From assembly GCA_002725365.1 (NCBI GenBank), contig PBOW01000042.1:5474-22528 (forward strand): a DNA stretch of 17,055 bases, read 5' to 3'. Both the position numbers and the translations under genes were made by a program. The notes under the pieces were generated by a model. It had not been told where the DNA came from and made no database searches. It saw only the letters and a list, made by a program, of their open reading frames with translations. The stretch is from Chloroflexota bacterium (GTDB taxonomy: Bacteria; Chloroflexota; Dehalococcoidia; UBA2979). Shown one piece after another: positions 1-7,191 of this stretch; the first letter of the stretch is position 1, and each line of letters begins with the position of its first letter.

Positions 1-603
1 GCCGCAGTGAACCGTGGTGGTTTTTGGGACTATCTGTCTAACATTTGGACGGGTTACAACATTGGCGTGCCATCATTCATTGCAGGGCTACTTTATCTTC
101 TGGTATTCGCTATAGGGTTTAAAATATTTCCCGCATCAGGGCGCGTGCCATTCACCGAGGATCCTATTGAGTCACTAAGACATCTAGCTTTACCGACGCT
201 CGCACTGGGGAGTATCGTAGCCGCACAGATATCGCGGTACACACGACAGTCCATATTAGACACGTTGACTGAAGACTATATACGTACCGCCCGTGCGAAA
301 GGTCTACGGGAACGGACAGTGATGATTCGACACGCGTTGAAACCTAGTTTAATCCCTGTAGTGACCATAATGGGTCTCCAAGTGGGAAGTATTTTGGCGG
401 GTACGCTAGTCATCGAACAAGTGTTTACCTGGCCTGGAGTTGGGAGATCTCTAGTTACTGCGGTGCGAGAGCGTGATTACACACTGATGCAAGCAATCAC
501 CCTGATGCTTGTGATGATTTTCTTAACTGTAAACCTACTGACGGATCTGCTCTACGTAGGGCTTGATCCACGAATCCGCCTTGGCGCGAAATCGGAGGCC
601 TAA
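1..603 (+). CDS. dppB: DppB-like peptide ABC transporter permease (5' truncated)
   Basis: This is the C-terminal part of an inner-membrane permease of the peptide/nickel ABC importer family (BPD_transp_1). The frame is open to the window edge, and the GTG at base 7 is internal, so the true start lies outside. Visible features are several hydrophobic membrane segments, the extracytoplasmic loop followed by the family's RHLALPTLALG-type block, and the cytoplasmic EAA coupling loop (DYIRTARAKGL...RHALKPSLIPV), which docks on the ATPase. It ends in the family-typical 'DPRIRLG' tail. The stop TAA shares its last A with the ATG of the next permease, so the pair is translationally coupled and should form the heterodimeric pore. 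The substrate (di-/oligopeptide, or another solute carried by this family) cannot be read from the permease. The dppB symbol is a family label. Confidence 0.9.
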   Translation, partial: AAVNRGGFWDYLSNIWTGYNIGVPSFIAGLLYLLVFAIGFKIFPASGRVPFTEDPIESLRHLALPTLALGSIVAAQISRYTRQSILDTLTEDYIRTARAKGLRERTVMIRHALKPSLIPVVTIMGLQVGSILAGTLVIEQVFTWPGVGRSLVTAVRERDYTLMQAITLMLVMIFLTVNLLTDLLYVGLDPRIRLGAKSEA

Positions 604-1517
604 TGTCTGCTACTACTGATCCGCTGTTAGCTGAGTCTGATGAAAGAGGTACGATAGGCAACATATTCCATGAGCTTAGCAGAATAGCTAAGAATCCAAG
701 AGGTGCTCTATCTTTGACCGGGATTGGTGCCCTTTGTATATTTGCGATTTTTGTGCCCATCTTATGGGATGTTGATCCCAACTGGATAGAGAGAGTGCCG
801 AAGAATCAGACACCATCCTGGGAACATCCGATGGGGACGGACCACATATCTCGTGATCTTCTTGCTCGGAATGCTGCTGGACTAGGCCGGACTGTAATCA
901 TTGGTTTAGCAGCGGTAACAATTGGCTGGATCGCCGGGATTGCTCTTGGCTATATTGCTGGGTGGCGTGGCGGTTTGACAGATACTTTGATTATGCGTGG
1001 CGTGGATACACTATTGGCTTTTCCGGGCATACTGATTGCAATCGTGATTATTACGATCATGAGCGGTACTTTCTTTGGACGTGGAATCGTTCCACTGGGT
1101 GCAGCGATAGCAATTTTCAATGTGTCTGGTATGGCGCGTCTGGCACGTGCACAGGTGCTTCGGGAGCGCGAACGTGATTATGTGGAGGCAGCCCGCGGCG
1201 TGGGAGCTTCAGAGCAACGCATACTTTGGCGACATGTTTCTGTAAACACCTTCGGTGCTTTTGCTGTTGCTCTACCGCTTGCGGTTGTTGCATCTGTACT
1301 CACCATGGCAGCGCTAAATTATCTAGGTCTAGGTACTAAACCGCCTGATGCGACGCTAGGACAACTTCTGATGGACGGTGGCCGATACATGAGGTTTGCT
1401 CCTCATTATGTGCTTGGGCCCGTCGCTCTCATGGCCATATTATTATTGTCCCTGAACTTCCTGAGTGACGTGTTGTCGGAGCGACTTGACCCAGTGCGTC
1501 GTAAGACAGGTAGTTGA
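603..1517 (+). CDS. dppC: DppC-like peptide ABC transporter permease
   Basis: A 304-residue second permease subunit of a peptide-type ABC importer. Seen: a long cytoplasmic N-terminus, a first membrane helix around residues 36-56, the extracytoplasmic 'HPMGTDHISRDLL' block (76-88) diagnostic of DppC/OppC, helices around 97-120 and 133-155, the EAA loop at about 191-215 (RDYVEAARGVGASEQRILWRH), the 'LNYLGLG' helix (238-244) and the C-terminal 'LSERLDPVRR'. Length is normal for the family. The start is supported by GGAGG at 594-598 and by the TAATG overlap with dppB. Usually DppD/DppF ATPase genes follow. Here the next gene, 20 bp downstream, is a halogenase-like flavoprotein, so the ATPases must be upstream or elsewhere. 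The substrate is unknown. Confidence 0.92.
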   Translation: MSATTDPLLAESDERGTIGNIFHELSRIAKNPRGALSLTGIGALCIFAIFVPILWDVDPNWIERVPKNQTPSWEHPMGTDHISRDLLARNAAGLGRTVIIGLAAVTIGWIAGIALGYIAGWRGGLTDTLIMRGVDTLLAFPGILIAIVIITIMSGTFFGRGIVPLGAAIAIFNVSGMARLARAQVLRERERDYVEAARGVGASEQRILWRHVSVNTFGAFAVALPLAVVASVLTMAALNYLGLGTKPPDATLGQLLMDGGRYMRFAPHYVLGPVALMAILLLSLNFLSDVLSERLDPVRRKTGS

Positions 1518-1537
1518 TTTTTTGATACGGAGTCGGG

Positions 1538-3217
1538 ATGACTGATTCTTGCGACATTCTAGTCTTGGGCGGCGGTCCCGCGGGTAGTGCTTCGGCAACA
1601 ATGCTGTCTGACGCGGGTTATAAGGTAGTCATTCTCGAACGAGAGAAATTTCCTCGGGAACACGTTGGTGAGTCACTTCTGCCGGCAAGTATTCCTATTC
1701 TCGAACAGATCGGTGTGATGCCTGAGATTGAGCGTGCGGGTTTCGTGACCAAGCATGGCGCGACTTTAGTTTGGGGAGCTGATCCCGAACCATGGAGTTG
1801 GTATTTCGCTGATGACCCAGGGCAGCGACCGACTTCTTTTCAGGTGGTGCGCTCAGAATTTGACGACATTCTCCTAAAGAACGCCAGCAAGCATGGGGTG
1901 GAGGTAATAGAAGAGGCTCAGGTGCTTGATGTTATCTTTGAGAATGAAAGAGCTACTGGTGCTGTCTATCTTCATGAAGGTTCAGAGAAACAGGTGTCAG
2001 CTCGATTTGTTGTTGACGCAAGTGGGCAGGCGGCACTGTTAAGTCGTAAATTGGGGCTGCTTGAGTGGGATACTCACTTCAATAATCTAGCTGTCTATGG
2101 ATATTTCAAGAATGCTCGGCATTTGGATAGCCCGAACGATGGGAATATATTTATTGAGGCCTTCGAACATGGTTGGTTATGGAAAATTCCTCTGCATATT
2201 GGGATGGATAGTGTTGGCGCGGTCGTCGATAAGGATGTGGCACACGAACGACTGCGTGAATTGGGTTCAGATGGATTTTTGTTGAAACAAATTGAAGATG
2301 CTCCACACGTAAGTGAGTTATTGGAGAGTGCTGAACTTGTTGGCGAGTCGAAGGTAGTCAGGGATTGGTCCTATAAGTCGACTCAATTTTCAGGGGATGG
2401 ATATATTCTGGTTGGTGATGCCGCCTGCTTTGTTGATCCATTATTTTCGTCCGGAGTGCATCTTGCGCTTGGATCTGCATCACTTGCATCGACTTACGTT
2501 CAGACGGTTCTTAAAGATCCTTCGTCGAGGTCTCAGGCAGATCAGACATATCGAGACATCTATGAGAAGCAATATCAGTATTTTCATTTGACTGCCCAGT
2601 TGTTCTACGGCACAAACAGAACGGCGGATTCATATTTCTGGGAAGCTCGAAGGATCCTCGGCGATGACTCAAAAACACCGAAGGAGGCTTTTGTTAAGGT
2701 GGTCGGTGGCCAACCGCCCCAAGGCTATGAGCGCGCAGTCATCGAGAGAGGTGAAGTTCCAGATGGAATACTCAACGATGTCAAACGCATGGAGTCCTAT
2801 CTTGAGGAACGAAAGAATACGACTGAACGCCTGACGCAGGACGGCGGCAAGGAGCTATTAGAGAGTATTCCGTCTTTGCCTAACCACATACGATTGGTGC
2901 AGAAGCCGATCTTGTCAGGTCAGGAATATAAACAGGTCTCCCATTTAGTTGTTGATGGACAGGACACTCTGACACATGGTTATCCATTAACTGCTGTCAT
3001 GGCAGATTTAATTTCTCGAATAGACGGTGGAACGATTTTGTCCGACATAATAGGTCAATTTGAGTCGGATCATGGTGTAGCCGATAAGGGAGCAATGAAC
3101 GCCGTGGTGTTAAAAACACTCCCGGAATTGATCACTATCGGCATGATCGATGTGACAGCGCCCGGTGCTACCCGAGCTGAACGCAGACGTTTCGAACGAC
3201 AGCTACAGAAGAAGTAA
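1538..3217 (+). CDS. Flavin-dependent halogenase-like FAD oxidoreductase (CmlS-type)
   Basis: A 559-residue FAD enzyme. Seen: an N-terminal Rossmann GxGxxG (G11, G13, G16); 'EREKFPREHVGESLLP' (34-49); Lys72 in 'TKHGATLVWG'; WxWxIP at 213-218 (WLWKIP); a second FAD block 'YILVGDAACFVDP' (289-301); and FxxPxxSxG at 298-306. Known: WxWxIP and FxxPxxSxG are signatures of flavin-dependent halogenases, and an active-site Lys (K71 in chloramphenicol halogenase CmlS) is needed to handle hypohalous acid; K72 falls in the matching place. Such enzymes use FADH2 from a separate reductase, which is not in this window. Residues 460-540 form a C-terminal region with a PqqD/winged-helix-like pattern. GGAG at 1529-1532 supports the ATG. 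The gene lies 20 bp after dppC, probably in the same operon. No NRPS or PKS gene is near, so the substrate is unknown. An FAD hydroxylase or reductase lacking halogenation is the main alternative. Confidence 0.82.
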   Translation: MTDSCDILVLGGGPAGSASATMLSDAGYKVVILEREKFPREHVGESLLPASIPILEQIGVMPEIERAGFVTKHGATLVWGADPEPWSWYFADDPGQRPTSFQVVRSEFDDILLKNASKHGVEVIEEAQVLDVIFENERATGAVYLHEGSEKQVSARFVVDASGQAALLSRKLGLLEWDTHFNNLAVYGYFKNARHLDSPNDGNIFIEAFEHGWLWKIPLHIGMDSVGAVVDKDVAHERLRELGSDGFLLKQIEDAPHVSELLESAELVGESKVVRDWSYKSTQFSGDGYILVGDAACFVDPLFSSGVHLALGSASLASTYVQTVLKDPSSRSQADQTYRDIYEKQYQYFHLTAQLFYGTNRTADSYFWEARRILGDDSKTPKEAFVKVVGGQPPQGYERAVIERGEVPDGILNDVKRMESYLEERKNTTERLTQDGGKELLESIPSLPNHIRLVQKPILSGQEYKQVSHLVVDGQDTLTHGYPLTAVMADLISRIDGGTILSDIIGQFESDHGVADKGAMNAVVLKTLPELITIGMIDVTAPGATRAERRRFERQLQKK

Positions 3218-3233
3218 GAAATAAACCGAACGT

Positions 3234-3632
3234 CTATCTGTTTCTCAGGCGCCTGATGGGAATAAGGCCACCAATCCACGCCGCGGTGGCAATCAAAATA
3301 ATTTGAATAAATCCTCGAAGCACATGTCCTCCTTGAGAGAGTCGAGTACCTCCAACTTCAATATCATTGATCCACATGTTTATATTTGCCCAGTAGAGTG
3401 CGAACAACATCCCTACGAAACCGATGCTCGCCAACCGGCGGGTACGGGGGAAAAGCACCAAGACTCCCAAGAGAATTTCAAAGAATCCACTCACTAGAAC
3501 CCAAAATCTTGGAGCACCCAGGAGATCAGGCACGATGGGCTCAAACCATTCGGGGTTTCGGAAATGGCCGATTCCGATAATCACAAAAGGAAGTCCATAG
3601 GCGATTGAGATCAGATGTCTAATCACGTGCAT
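3234..3632 (-). CDS. DoxX-like small integral membrane protein
   Basis: A 132-residue, very hydrophobic protein with four predicted membrane helices (about residues 9-24, 43-61, 68-89 and 108-125). Seen: the DoxX/DoxD-type pattern 'GIGHFRNPEWF' after helix 1 and 'GFFEILLGVLVLFPRTRRLA' (49-68) across helix 2, followed by a helix with polar and aromatic residues (ALYWANINMW). Known: DoxX-family proteins are small quinone-oxidoreductase-like or redox-associated membrane proteins, and most have no assigned reaction. The start ATG has a good ribosome site, AAAGGA on the minus strand (3641-3646), 8 bases upstream. It converges on the halogenase gene with a 16-bp gap and diverges from the SsuD-like monooxygenase. 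Its specific function is not known. Confidence 0.78.
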   Translation of the reverse strand: MHVIRHLISIAYGLPFVIIGIGHFRNPEWFEPIVPDLLGAPRFWVLVSGFFEILLGVLVLFPRTRRLASIGFVGMLFALYWANINMWINDIEVGGTRLSQGGHVLRGFIQIILIATAAWIGGLIPIRRLRNR

Positions 3633-3910
3633 AAAAATATTCCTTTCAGTCGTATCGCGATAAATAGAAGGTGAACCGTTATTCCCATACTATGGTCTTA
3701 TTACGCTTAGTGCGTTCGTATTCTCTGAAACCCCAGTAATAACAAGGAGATTCAGTTTCTTGGTATAGAGGTGCTCAATGTAGTACTGCTTATCCTGAGC
3801 TTTTGCTGCTAGCTATCGATTTTAAAATCAAATCCAAAAAATTAGAACGATCAGCTCGCGATTAATGACTACAATAGCGGTCAGAGAATGTTGGATGCTG
3901 GTGGTACCTC
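3633..3910. other. Divergent intergenic region between DoxX-like and SsuD-like genes
   Basis: This is the longest non-coding stretch in the window (278 bp) and should hold promoters for both flanking genes. Seen: an AT-rich centre with a perfect 12-bp palindrome at 3818-3829 (GATTTTAAAATC); a -10-like TACAAT at 3870-3875 on the plus strand, about 35 bases before the SsuD-like ATG, without a convincing -35; and a Shine-Dalgarno-like AAGGAG at 3744-3749 that is not followed by a usable start at normal distance. Only very short open frames occur (for example 3692-3739 and 3771-3812) and I do not call them genes. I see no tRNA, riboswitch or transposon trace here. Confidence 0.6.
3870..3875 (+). 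promoter_or_regulatory. Possible -10 element for SsuD-like gene
   Basis: TACAAT matches the TATAAT consensus at five of six positions and lies about 35 bases upstream of the ATG at 3911. The expected -35 window (3847-3852) does not resemble TTGACA, so this is a tentative call. Confidence 0.25.
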
Positions 3911-4966
3911 ATGGCTGATAGTCCTTTAGAGTTTGGTTGGTTTTTACCAACGGCAGGAGACACTAGAGCCTATGGGGTTCCTGAGGCAGGGGTAGACGTC
4001 ACACCAGAATATCTCAGTAAAGTTGCCAAGACAGCGGAAGAATCTGGGTTTGACTATATCCTTATCCCCGTTGACCGAGCGTGCTGGGAAGCCTATATTA
4101 CCGGCGCATTTGTCACGGCAAACACAAGCAAAATATCCTCGTTGATCGCCGCCAGGCCTGGTTATATCAACCCTGTTTTGTTAGCTAAGATGATCTCAGC
4201 GTTTGATCGGATGAGTGATGGTCGTATTTGTGTCAATCTGATCGCGGGTCAGGCAGATGAAGAGGTCGAATCTGAAGGTGTCATGTATACCAAAGAAGAG
4301 CGCTACGCCCTTATGGATGAGGAGGTAACGATCATGAAACTGCTTTGGGCCGAAGAGGTTCCGGTAGACTTCGAGGGCTACTTCCACCAGATCAAAGGTG
4401 CGAGCATCAATCCAAAGCCTTCGCGACAGCCGCGTTTTTATCTGGGCGGTGGTTCGGCGGCGGCATGGGAATTATCTGCTAAGCACTCTGACGTGCATTT
4501 GTTTTGGGGTGACATGCCAGAACAAATTGCTCAAAATATTAGTGAACTTCAAAGCCTTGCTGCTCGTCATGAGCGCGAGACCGAGCTTGAATTTGGCATG
4601 CGGTTACAGATTATCTGTCGGGAGAGCGAAGGGGAGGCTCTCCAAGCTGCGGAGGACCTGATACATCACATACCCGAAGCGAGGCGTGATCTTTTAAAAA
4701 TCCGTGTGGCTGGGTCCGAAGCGAATCAGCGGGTTCAAGAGCTCGCAGCAGAAAAAGGTCTGTGGATAGCACCTCACCTTTGGACTGGCCTGACTCGGTT
4801 TCGACCAGGTGCTGGCATAGCCGTTGTCGGTGATCCACAGCAATGTGCGGATACGCTACAGCAATTTATCGACGTTGGCTGCACATCCTTCTGCTTGTCA
4901 GGCTACTTACATGATGAGGAAGCAGAGCGCTTTGGTCGATTAGTTCGACCGCTACTGCAGAGTTGA
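3911..4966 (+). CDS. SsuD-like LLM-class flavin-dependent monooxygenase
   Basis: A 351-residue bacterial-luciferase-fold enzyme that aligns along nearly its whole length with alkanesulfonate monooxygenase SsuD. Seen: the N-terminal 'FGWFLPTAGDTR' strand, Cys58 (SsuD Cys54), the central 'SDGRICVNLIAGQ' block, 'FYLGGGSAAAWELSA' (176-190), Trp199 (SsuD Trp196), Arg231 (SsuD Arg226), Arg298 (SsuD Arg297) and Tyr332 in 'LSGYLHDEE' (SsuD Tyr331). The position of SsuD catalytic His228 is Gln233 here. Known: SsuD uses FMNH2 supplied by SsuE to desulfonate alkanesulfonates to aldehyde and sulfite. Neither an SsuE reductase nor SsuABC transport genes are present here, so the substrate may not be a sulfonate. 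The ribosome site is weak (GGTGGT, 3900-3905). Downstream lies an ABC-F gene after an 82-bp gap. Confidence 0.87.
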   Translation: MADSPLEFGWFLPTAGDTRAYGVPEAGVDVTPEYLSKVAKTAEESGFDYILIPVDRACWEAYITGAFVTANTSKISSLIAARPGYINPVLLAKMISAFDRMSDGRICVNLIAGQADEEVESEGVMYTKEERYALMDEEVTIMKLLWAEEVPVDFEGYFHQIKGASINPKPSRQPRFYLGGGSAAAWELSAKHSDVHLFWGDMPEQIAQNISELQSLAARHERETELEFGMRLQIICRESEGEALQAAEDLIHHIPEARRDLLKIRVAGSEANQRVQELAAEKGLWIAPHLWTGLTRFRPGAGIAVVGDPQQCADTLQQFIDVGCTSFCLSGYLHDEEAERFGRLVRPLLQS

Positions 4967-5052
4967 TCAGTCAGTTCAATAGCGTTCCCCTTGCAATTGC
5001 AGGTCGGCCGGTTACTGTTGCGGATGCCCGTATTACTATGGTCTTATCGTGA
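4963..5052 (+). other. Possible 29-codon linking ORF before the ABC-F gene
   Basis: A short open frame begins with TTG overlapping the TGA of the SsuD-like gene (sequence TTGA). It ends with a TGA overlapping the GTG start of the ABC-F gene (sequence GTGA). The residues (...VPLAIAGRPVTVADARITM...) look protein-like, but an open frame this short is expected by chance fairly often and there is no strong ribosome site. It could be a coupling or leader peptide, or a coincidence. Confidence 0.18.
5034..5039 (+). promoter_or_regulatory. Possible -10 element for a leaderless ABC-F transcript
   Basis: TACTAT lies with nine bases between it and the GTG at 5049. That distance would put the transcription start at or next to the start codon. 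The absence of any Shine-Dalgarno sequence before this GTG agrees with a leaderless mRNA. No clear -35 is visible. Confidence 0.25.
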
Positions 5053-6611
5053 TTCTTGTTGAACAACTGACTAAGTCATTCGGTCCGATGTCGGTCCTTG
5101 AGGACGTTTCCTTTACTGTAAGTGACGGTGAGAAGGTTGGACTTGTTGGACCTAATGGCACTGGGAAATCGACGCTTCTTGAGTTGATTGCAGGTATGGG
5201 CGATCCTGACGATGGCGTGGCCCGACATACCGACGGATCGCTGAGTTATCTCCAGCAAGATGTCCCTTTTAAAAGTGACCGAGTGTTGCTGCAGGAGATG
5301 TGGGTGGCTTTTGCTGATGTCACTGCAGTACAAAAACAGCTGGACGAGATAGCTGATCAAATTAGTGACGGCAGTGGCGATATCGATGAATTGATCGATA
5401 GGCAAGCCTCTCTGTTTTCCCAATTTGAATCACTGGATGGGTACAGAATCGAACAGCGTATTGGCCGCGTATTAGATGGTTTGGGTTTTTTGGTGGAAGA
5501 TAGACAAAAGGCCTGTGGTGATTTTTCCGGTGGTTGGAAGATGCGTATAGGACTAGCAAAGGTGCTGGTTCGGAATCCAGATCACCTCTTACTTGATGAG
5601 CCAACAAATCATCTAGACACGCGCGCAAAAATATGGCTGTCGGAATATTTGTCCCAGTTCTCTGGGTCGCTTCTGTTGGTCACGCATGATCGCGAATTCT
5701 TGGATTTGGTCTCGACCCGAATAATAGAACTACGTGACGGAAAGATTCGGAGTTATACAGGCAATTATTCTGAATTTTTGTCACAAAAGGCTAAAGATAT
5801 TGCTCTTCTGCAAAAGACTGCAGATCGCGAAAATCGTGAAATTTCGAGGCAAGAGCGCTTCATCGAAAGGTTTCGTAGTAAGGCTACAAAAGCTACGCTC
5901 GTAGCCTCTCGTGAGAAGGCGCTCGCAAAGAGAGTCAGAACGAGGGTACCTGACAAAGAGAAAGATGTTTCTTTTCAGCTAGAGTCTTCAGGACGAGTAG
6001 AACGCGAAGTTATTACGGTCGAGCATCTGGGTCATATATGGGAAGATGAGCCTGTACTCATTGACGCAAATTTGTTGGTAGAGAGAGGTGAGAAAGTACT
6101 ATTGGTCGGACCAAACGGGAGTGGTAAGAGTACTTTTCTGCGGGCGATTTGGGGCGAATTTGAACCAACCGAAGGTCAGGTAAGTTGGGCTGAACGAGCA
6201 GAACCGGCGTATTACGACCAGCATCAAGACGAGGCACTCAAGGGTGAGTTGTCGGTTATTGAAGAAGTAGAATCTGTTGCACAGGGTCAGTCAGAAACTG
6301 AAATTAGGAAGGTCTTAGGACAATTTCTTTTCACGGGTGATCAGGTATTCAAATTAATTTCTGTGCTTTCTGGGGGAGAGAAAAGTAGAGTTGCGCTTGC
6401 GAAATTTTTGATTCAACCGTCCAATGTTCTGATACTTGATGAGCCTACGAACCACCTTGATGCAACTACGCGACGAAAACTTATTCAGGCACTTAAGAAG
6501 TACGATGGCACTATTCTTTGTGCGAGCCATGATCAACTGCTCGTCACGGAGATCGCGTCTCGAGTAATTCGGGTAGAGGATGGCGAGTGCGTCGAGCTGA
6601 TGAACTGGTGA
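5049..6611 (+). CDS. ABC-F family ATPase (ribosome-associated translation factor type)
   Basis: A 520-residue soluble protein with two fused ABC ATPase domains and no membrane segments. Seen: domain 1 Walker A GPNGTGKST (34-42), signature FSGGWKMR (159-166) and Walker B LLLDEPTNHLD (180-190); a charged coiled linker at about 255-310 with the ABC-F-typical 'RFRSKATKATLVASREKAL'; domain 2 Walker A GPNGSGKST (354-362), signature LSGGEKSR (440-447) and Walker B LILDEPTNHLD. Known: ABC-F proteins (EttA, Uup, YbiT, YheS; Lsa/Vga/Msr as resistance forms) bind the ribosomal E site and rescue or tune translation. This one resembles a housekeeping member; I see no feature that marks it as a resistance protein. 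The start is GTG without a ribosome site; other ATGs close by are out of frame. It converges on trmL with a 6-bp gap. Confidence 0.93.
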   Translation: MILVEQLTKSFGPMSVLEDVSFTVSDGEKVGLVGPNGTGKSTLLELIAGMGDPDDGVARHTDGSLSYLQQDVPFKSDRVLLQEMWVAFADVTAVQKQLDEIADQISDGSGDIDELIDRQASLFSQFESLDGYRIEQRIGRVLDGLGFLVEDRQKACGDFSGGWKMRIGLAKVLVRNPDHLLLDEPTNHLDTRAKIWLSEYLSQFSGSLLLVTHDREFLDLVSTRIIELRDGKIRSYTGNYSEFLSQKAKDIALLQKTADRENREISRQERFIERFRSKATKATLVASREKALAKRVRTRVPDKEKDVSFQLESSGRVEREVITVEHLGHIWEDEPVLIDANLLVERGEKVLLVGPNGSGKSTFLRAIWGEFEPTEGQVSWAERAEPAYYDQHQDEALKGELSVIEEVESVAQGQSETEIRKVLGQFLFTGDQVFKLISVLSGGEKSRVALAKFLIQPSNVLILDEPTNHLDATTRRKLIQALKKYDGTILCASHDQLLVTEIASRVIRVEDGECVELMNW

Positions 6612-6617
6612 GATGAG

Positions 6618-6636
6618 TCAAGGCATTCGGCCTTGA
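6618..6636. terminator. Hairpin at the ABC-F/trmL convergent junction
   Basis: A 7-bp perfect stem (TCAAGGC/GCCTTGA) with a 5-base loop starts seven bases after the ABC-F stop and overlaps the last codons of trmL. Neither strand has the U-tract of an intrinsic terminator, so it may be a weak bidirectional terminator, an RNA-end stabiliser, or a by-product of trmL coding. Confidence 0.3.
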
Positions 6637-7085
6637 AAATCCGTCTGTCTCCAAGCTTCATACGCAATCAATGCAACAGAATTAGAAAGGTTCAGACTTC
6701 GGTTAGCTGGTCTCATGGGGATGAGTAGTCGCTGGTCTGAGGGTATACCGCTAATAATTTCGTCAGGAAGCCCTGTATCTTCTCGTCCAAATAGTAGAGA
6801 GTCATTCTCTGAGAATTTAACTTCAGCATAGACACGGCTGGCCTTAGTCGTGACTGCGAATATTCTTCTGTCGTTATGGGAGCGTACATATGCTTCGAAA
6901 TTTTCATGTTCGGTGATCACCGTAAGGTCTGCGTAGTCTAGTGACGCCCGTCGCAAATGAGATTCGTCGAAATTAAAGCCGAGCGGCCGGATCAAATGTA
7001 GTTCGGCGCCGACATTTGCTGACAGCCGGATAATATTGCCGGTATTGCCTGGAATAAGAGGTTCGAACAATACGATATGTAGCAT
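6618..7085 (-). CDS. trmL: tRNA (cytidine/uridine-34-2'-O)-methyltransferase TrmL
   Basis: A 155-residue SPOUT-class methyltransferase, the normal length for TrmL. It methylates the 2'-O of the wobble nucleotide of tRNA-Leu isoacceptors using S-adenosylmethionine, as a cytoplasmic dimer. Seen: motif 1 'PLIPGNTGNIIRLSANVG' near the N-terminus, 'HLIRPLGF', motif 2 'LLFGREDTGLPDE' (about 96-108) and motif 3 'RSLNLSNSVALIAYEAWRQ' (about 128-146), which make the trefoil-knot SAM site. There is no extra RNA-binding domain, as expected for TrmL and unlike TrmH. No strong ribosome site precedes the ATG. The gene stands alone on the minus strand between the ABC-F gene (6-bp gap, convergent) and the alpha-hydroxy-acid oxidase (divergent). 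TrmJ-like or other SPOUT specificity is unlikely given the length. Confidence 0.92.
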   Translation of the reverse strand: MLHIVLFEPLIPGNTGNIIRLSANVGAELHLIRPLGFNFDESHLRRASLDYADLTVITEHENFEAYVRSHNDRRIFAVTTKASRVYAEVKFSENDSLLFGREDTGLPDEIISGIPSDQRLLIPMRPANRSLNLSNSVALIAYEAWRQTDFQGRMP

Positions 7086-7191
7086 TCTTTAAGAATTCTT
7101 GTAGCGCTTTGAATATACTTGCCTGAGTCAGTAGGTGCATGTTACAACCGAGTGAGATTAGATATATCTATCGAATAAGACGGGCTGGCCG

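Noticed and set aside
3245..3256. Perfect 12-bp palindrome TCAGGCGCCTGA inside the DoxX-like gene end.
   Set aside because: A few perfect 12-bp palindromes are expected by chance in 17 kb. It has no natural loop or U-tract and lies in coding sequence.
3688..3701. 14-mer TACTATGGTCTTAT shared with 5034-5047.
   Set aside because: About one such exact 14-base repeat is expected by chance in a window this size, so it is not called a repeat family. It is noted only in the leaderless-start finding.
3771..3812. 13-residue hydrophobic mini-ORF after AAGGAG in the divergent gap.
   Set aside because: It is too short, the ribosome site is about 21 bases away and the start is poor. There is no evidence of coding.
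3818..3829. Perfect 12-bp palindrome GATTTTAAAATC in the divergent gap, a possible operator.
   Set aside because: It is AT-rich and within chance expectation, with no second copy nearby to support a regulator site. It is only mentioned in the gap description.
5049..6611. ABC-F protein as an antibiotic-resistance determinant (Lsa/Vga/Msr type).
   Set aside because: No resistance-specific feature can be read from the sequence, and the context is ordinary chromosomal. A housekeeping ABC-F is the simpler call.
7159..7170. Perfect 12-bp palindrome TAGATATATCTA 21 bases before the hydroxy-acid oxidase ATG.
   Set aside because: It is suggestive of an operator, but chance frequency is similar and no matching regulator gene or repeat is present.
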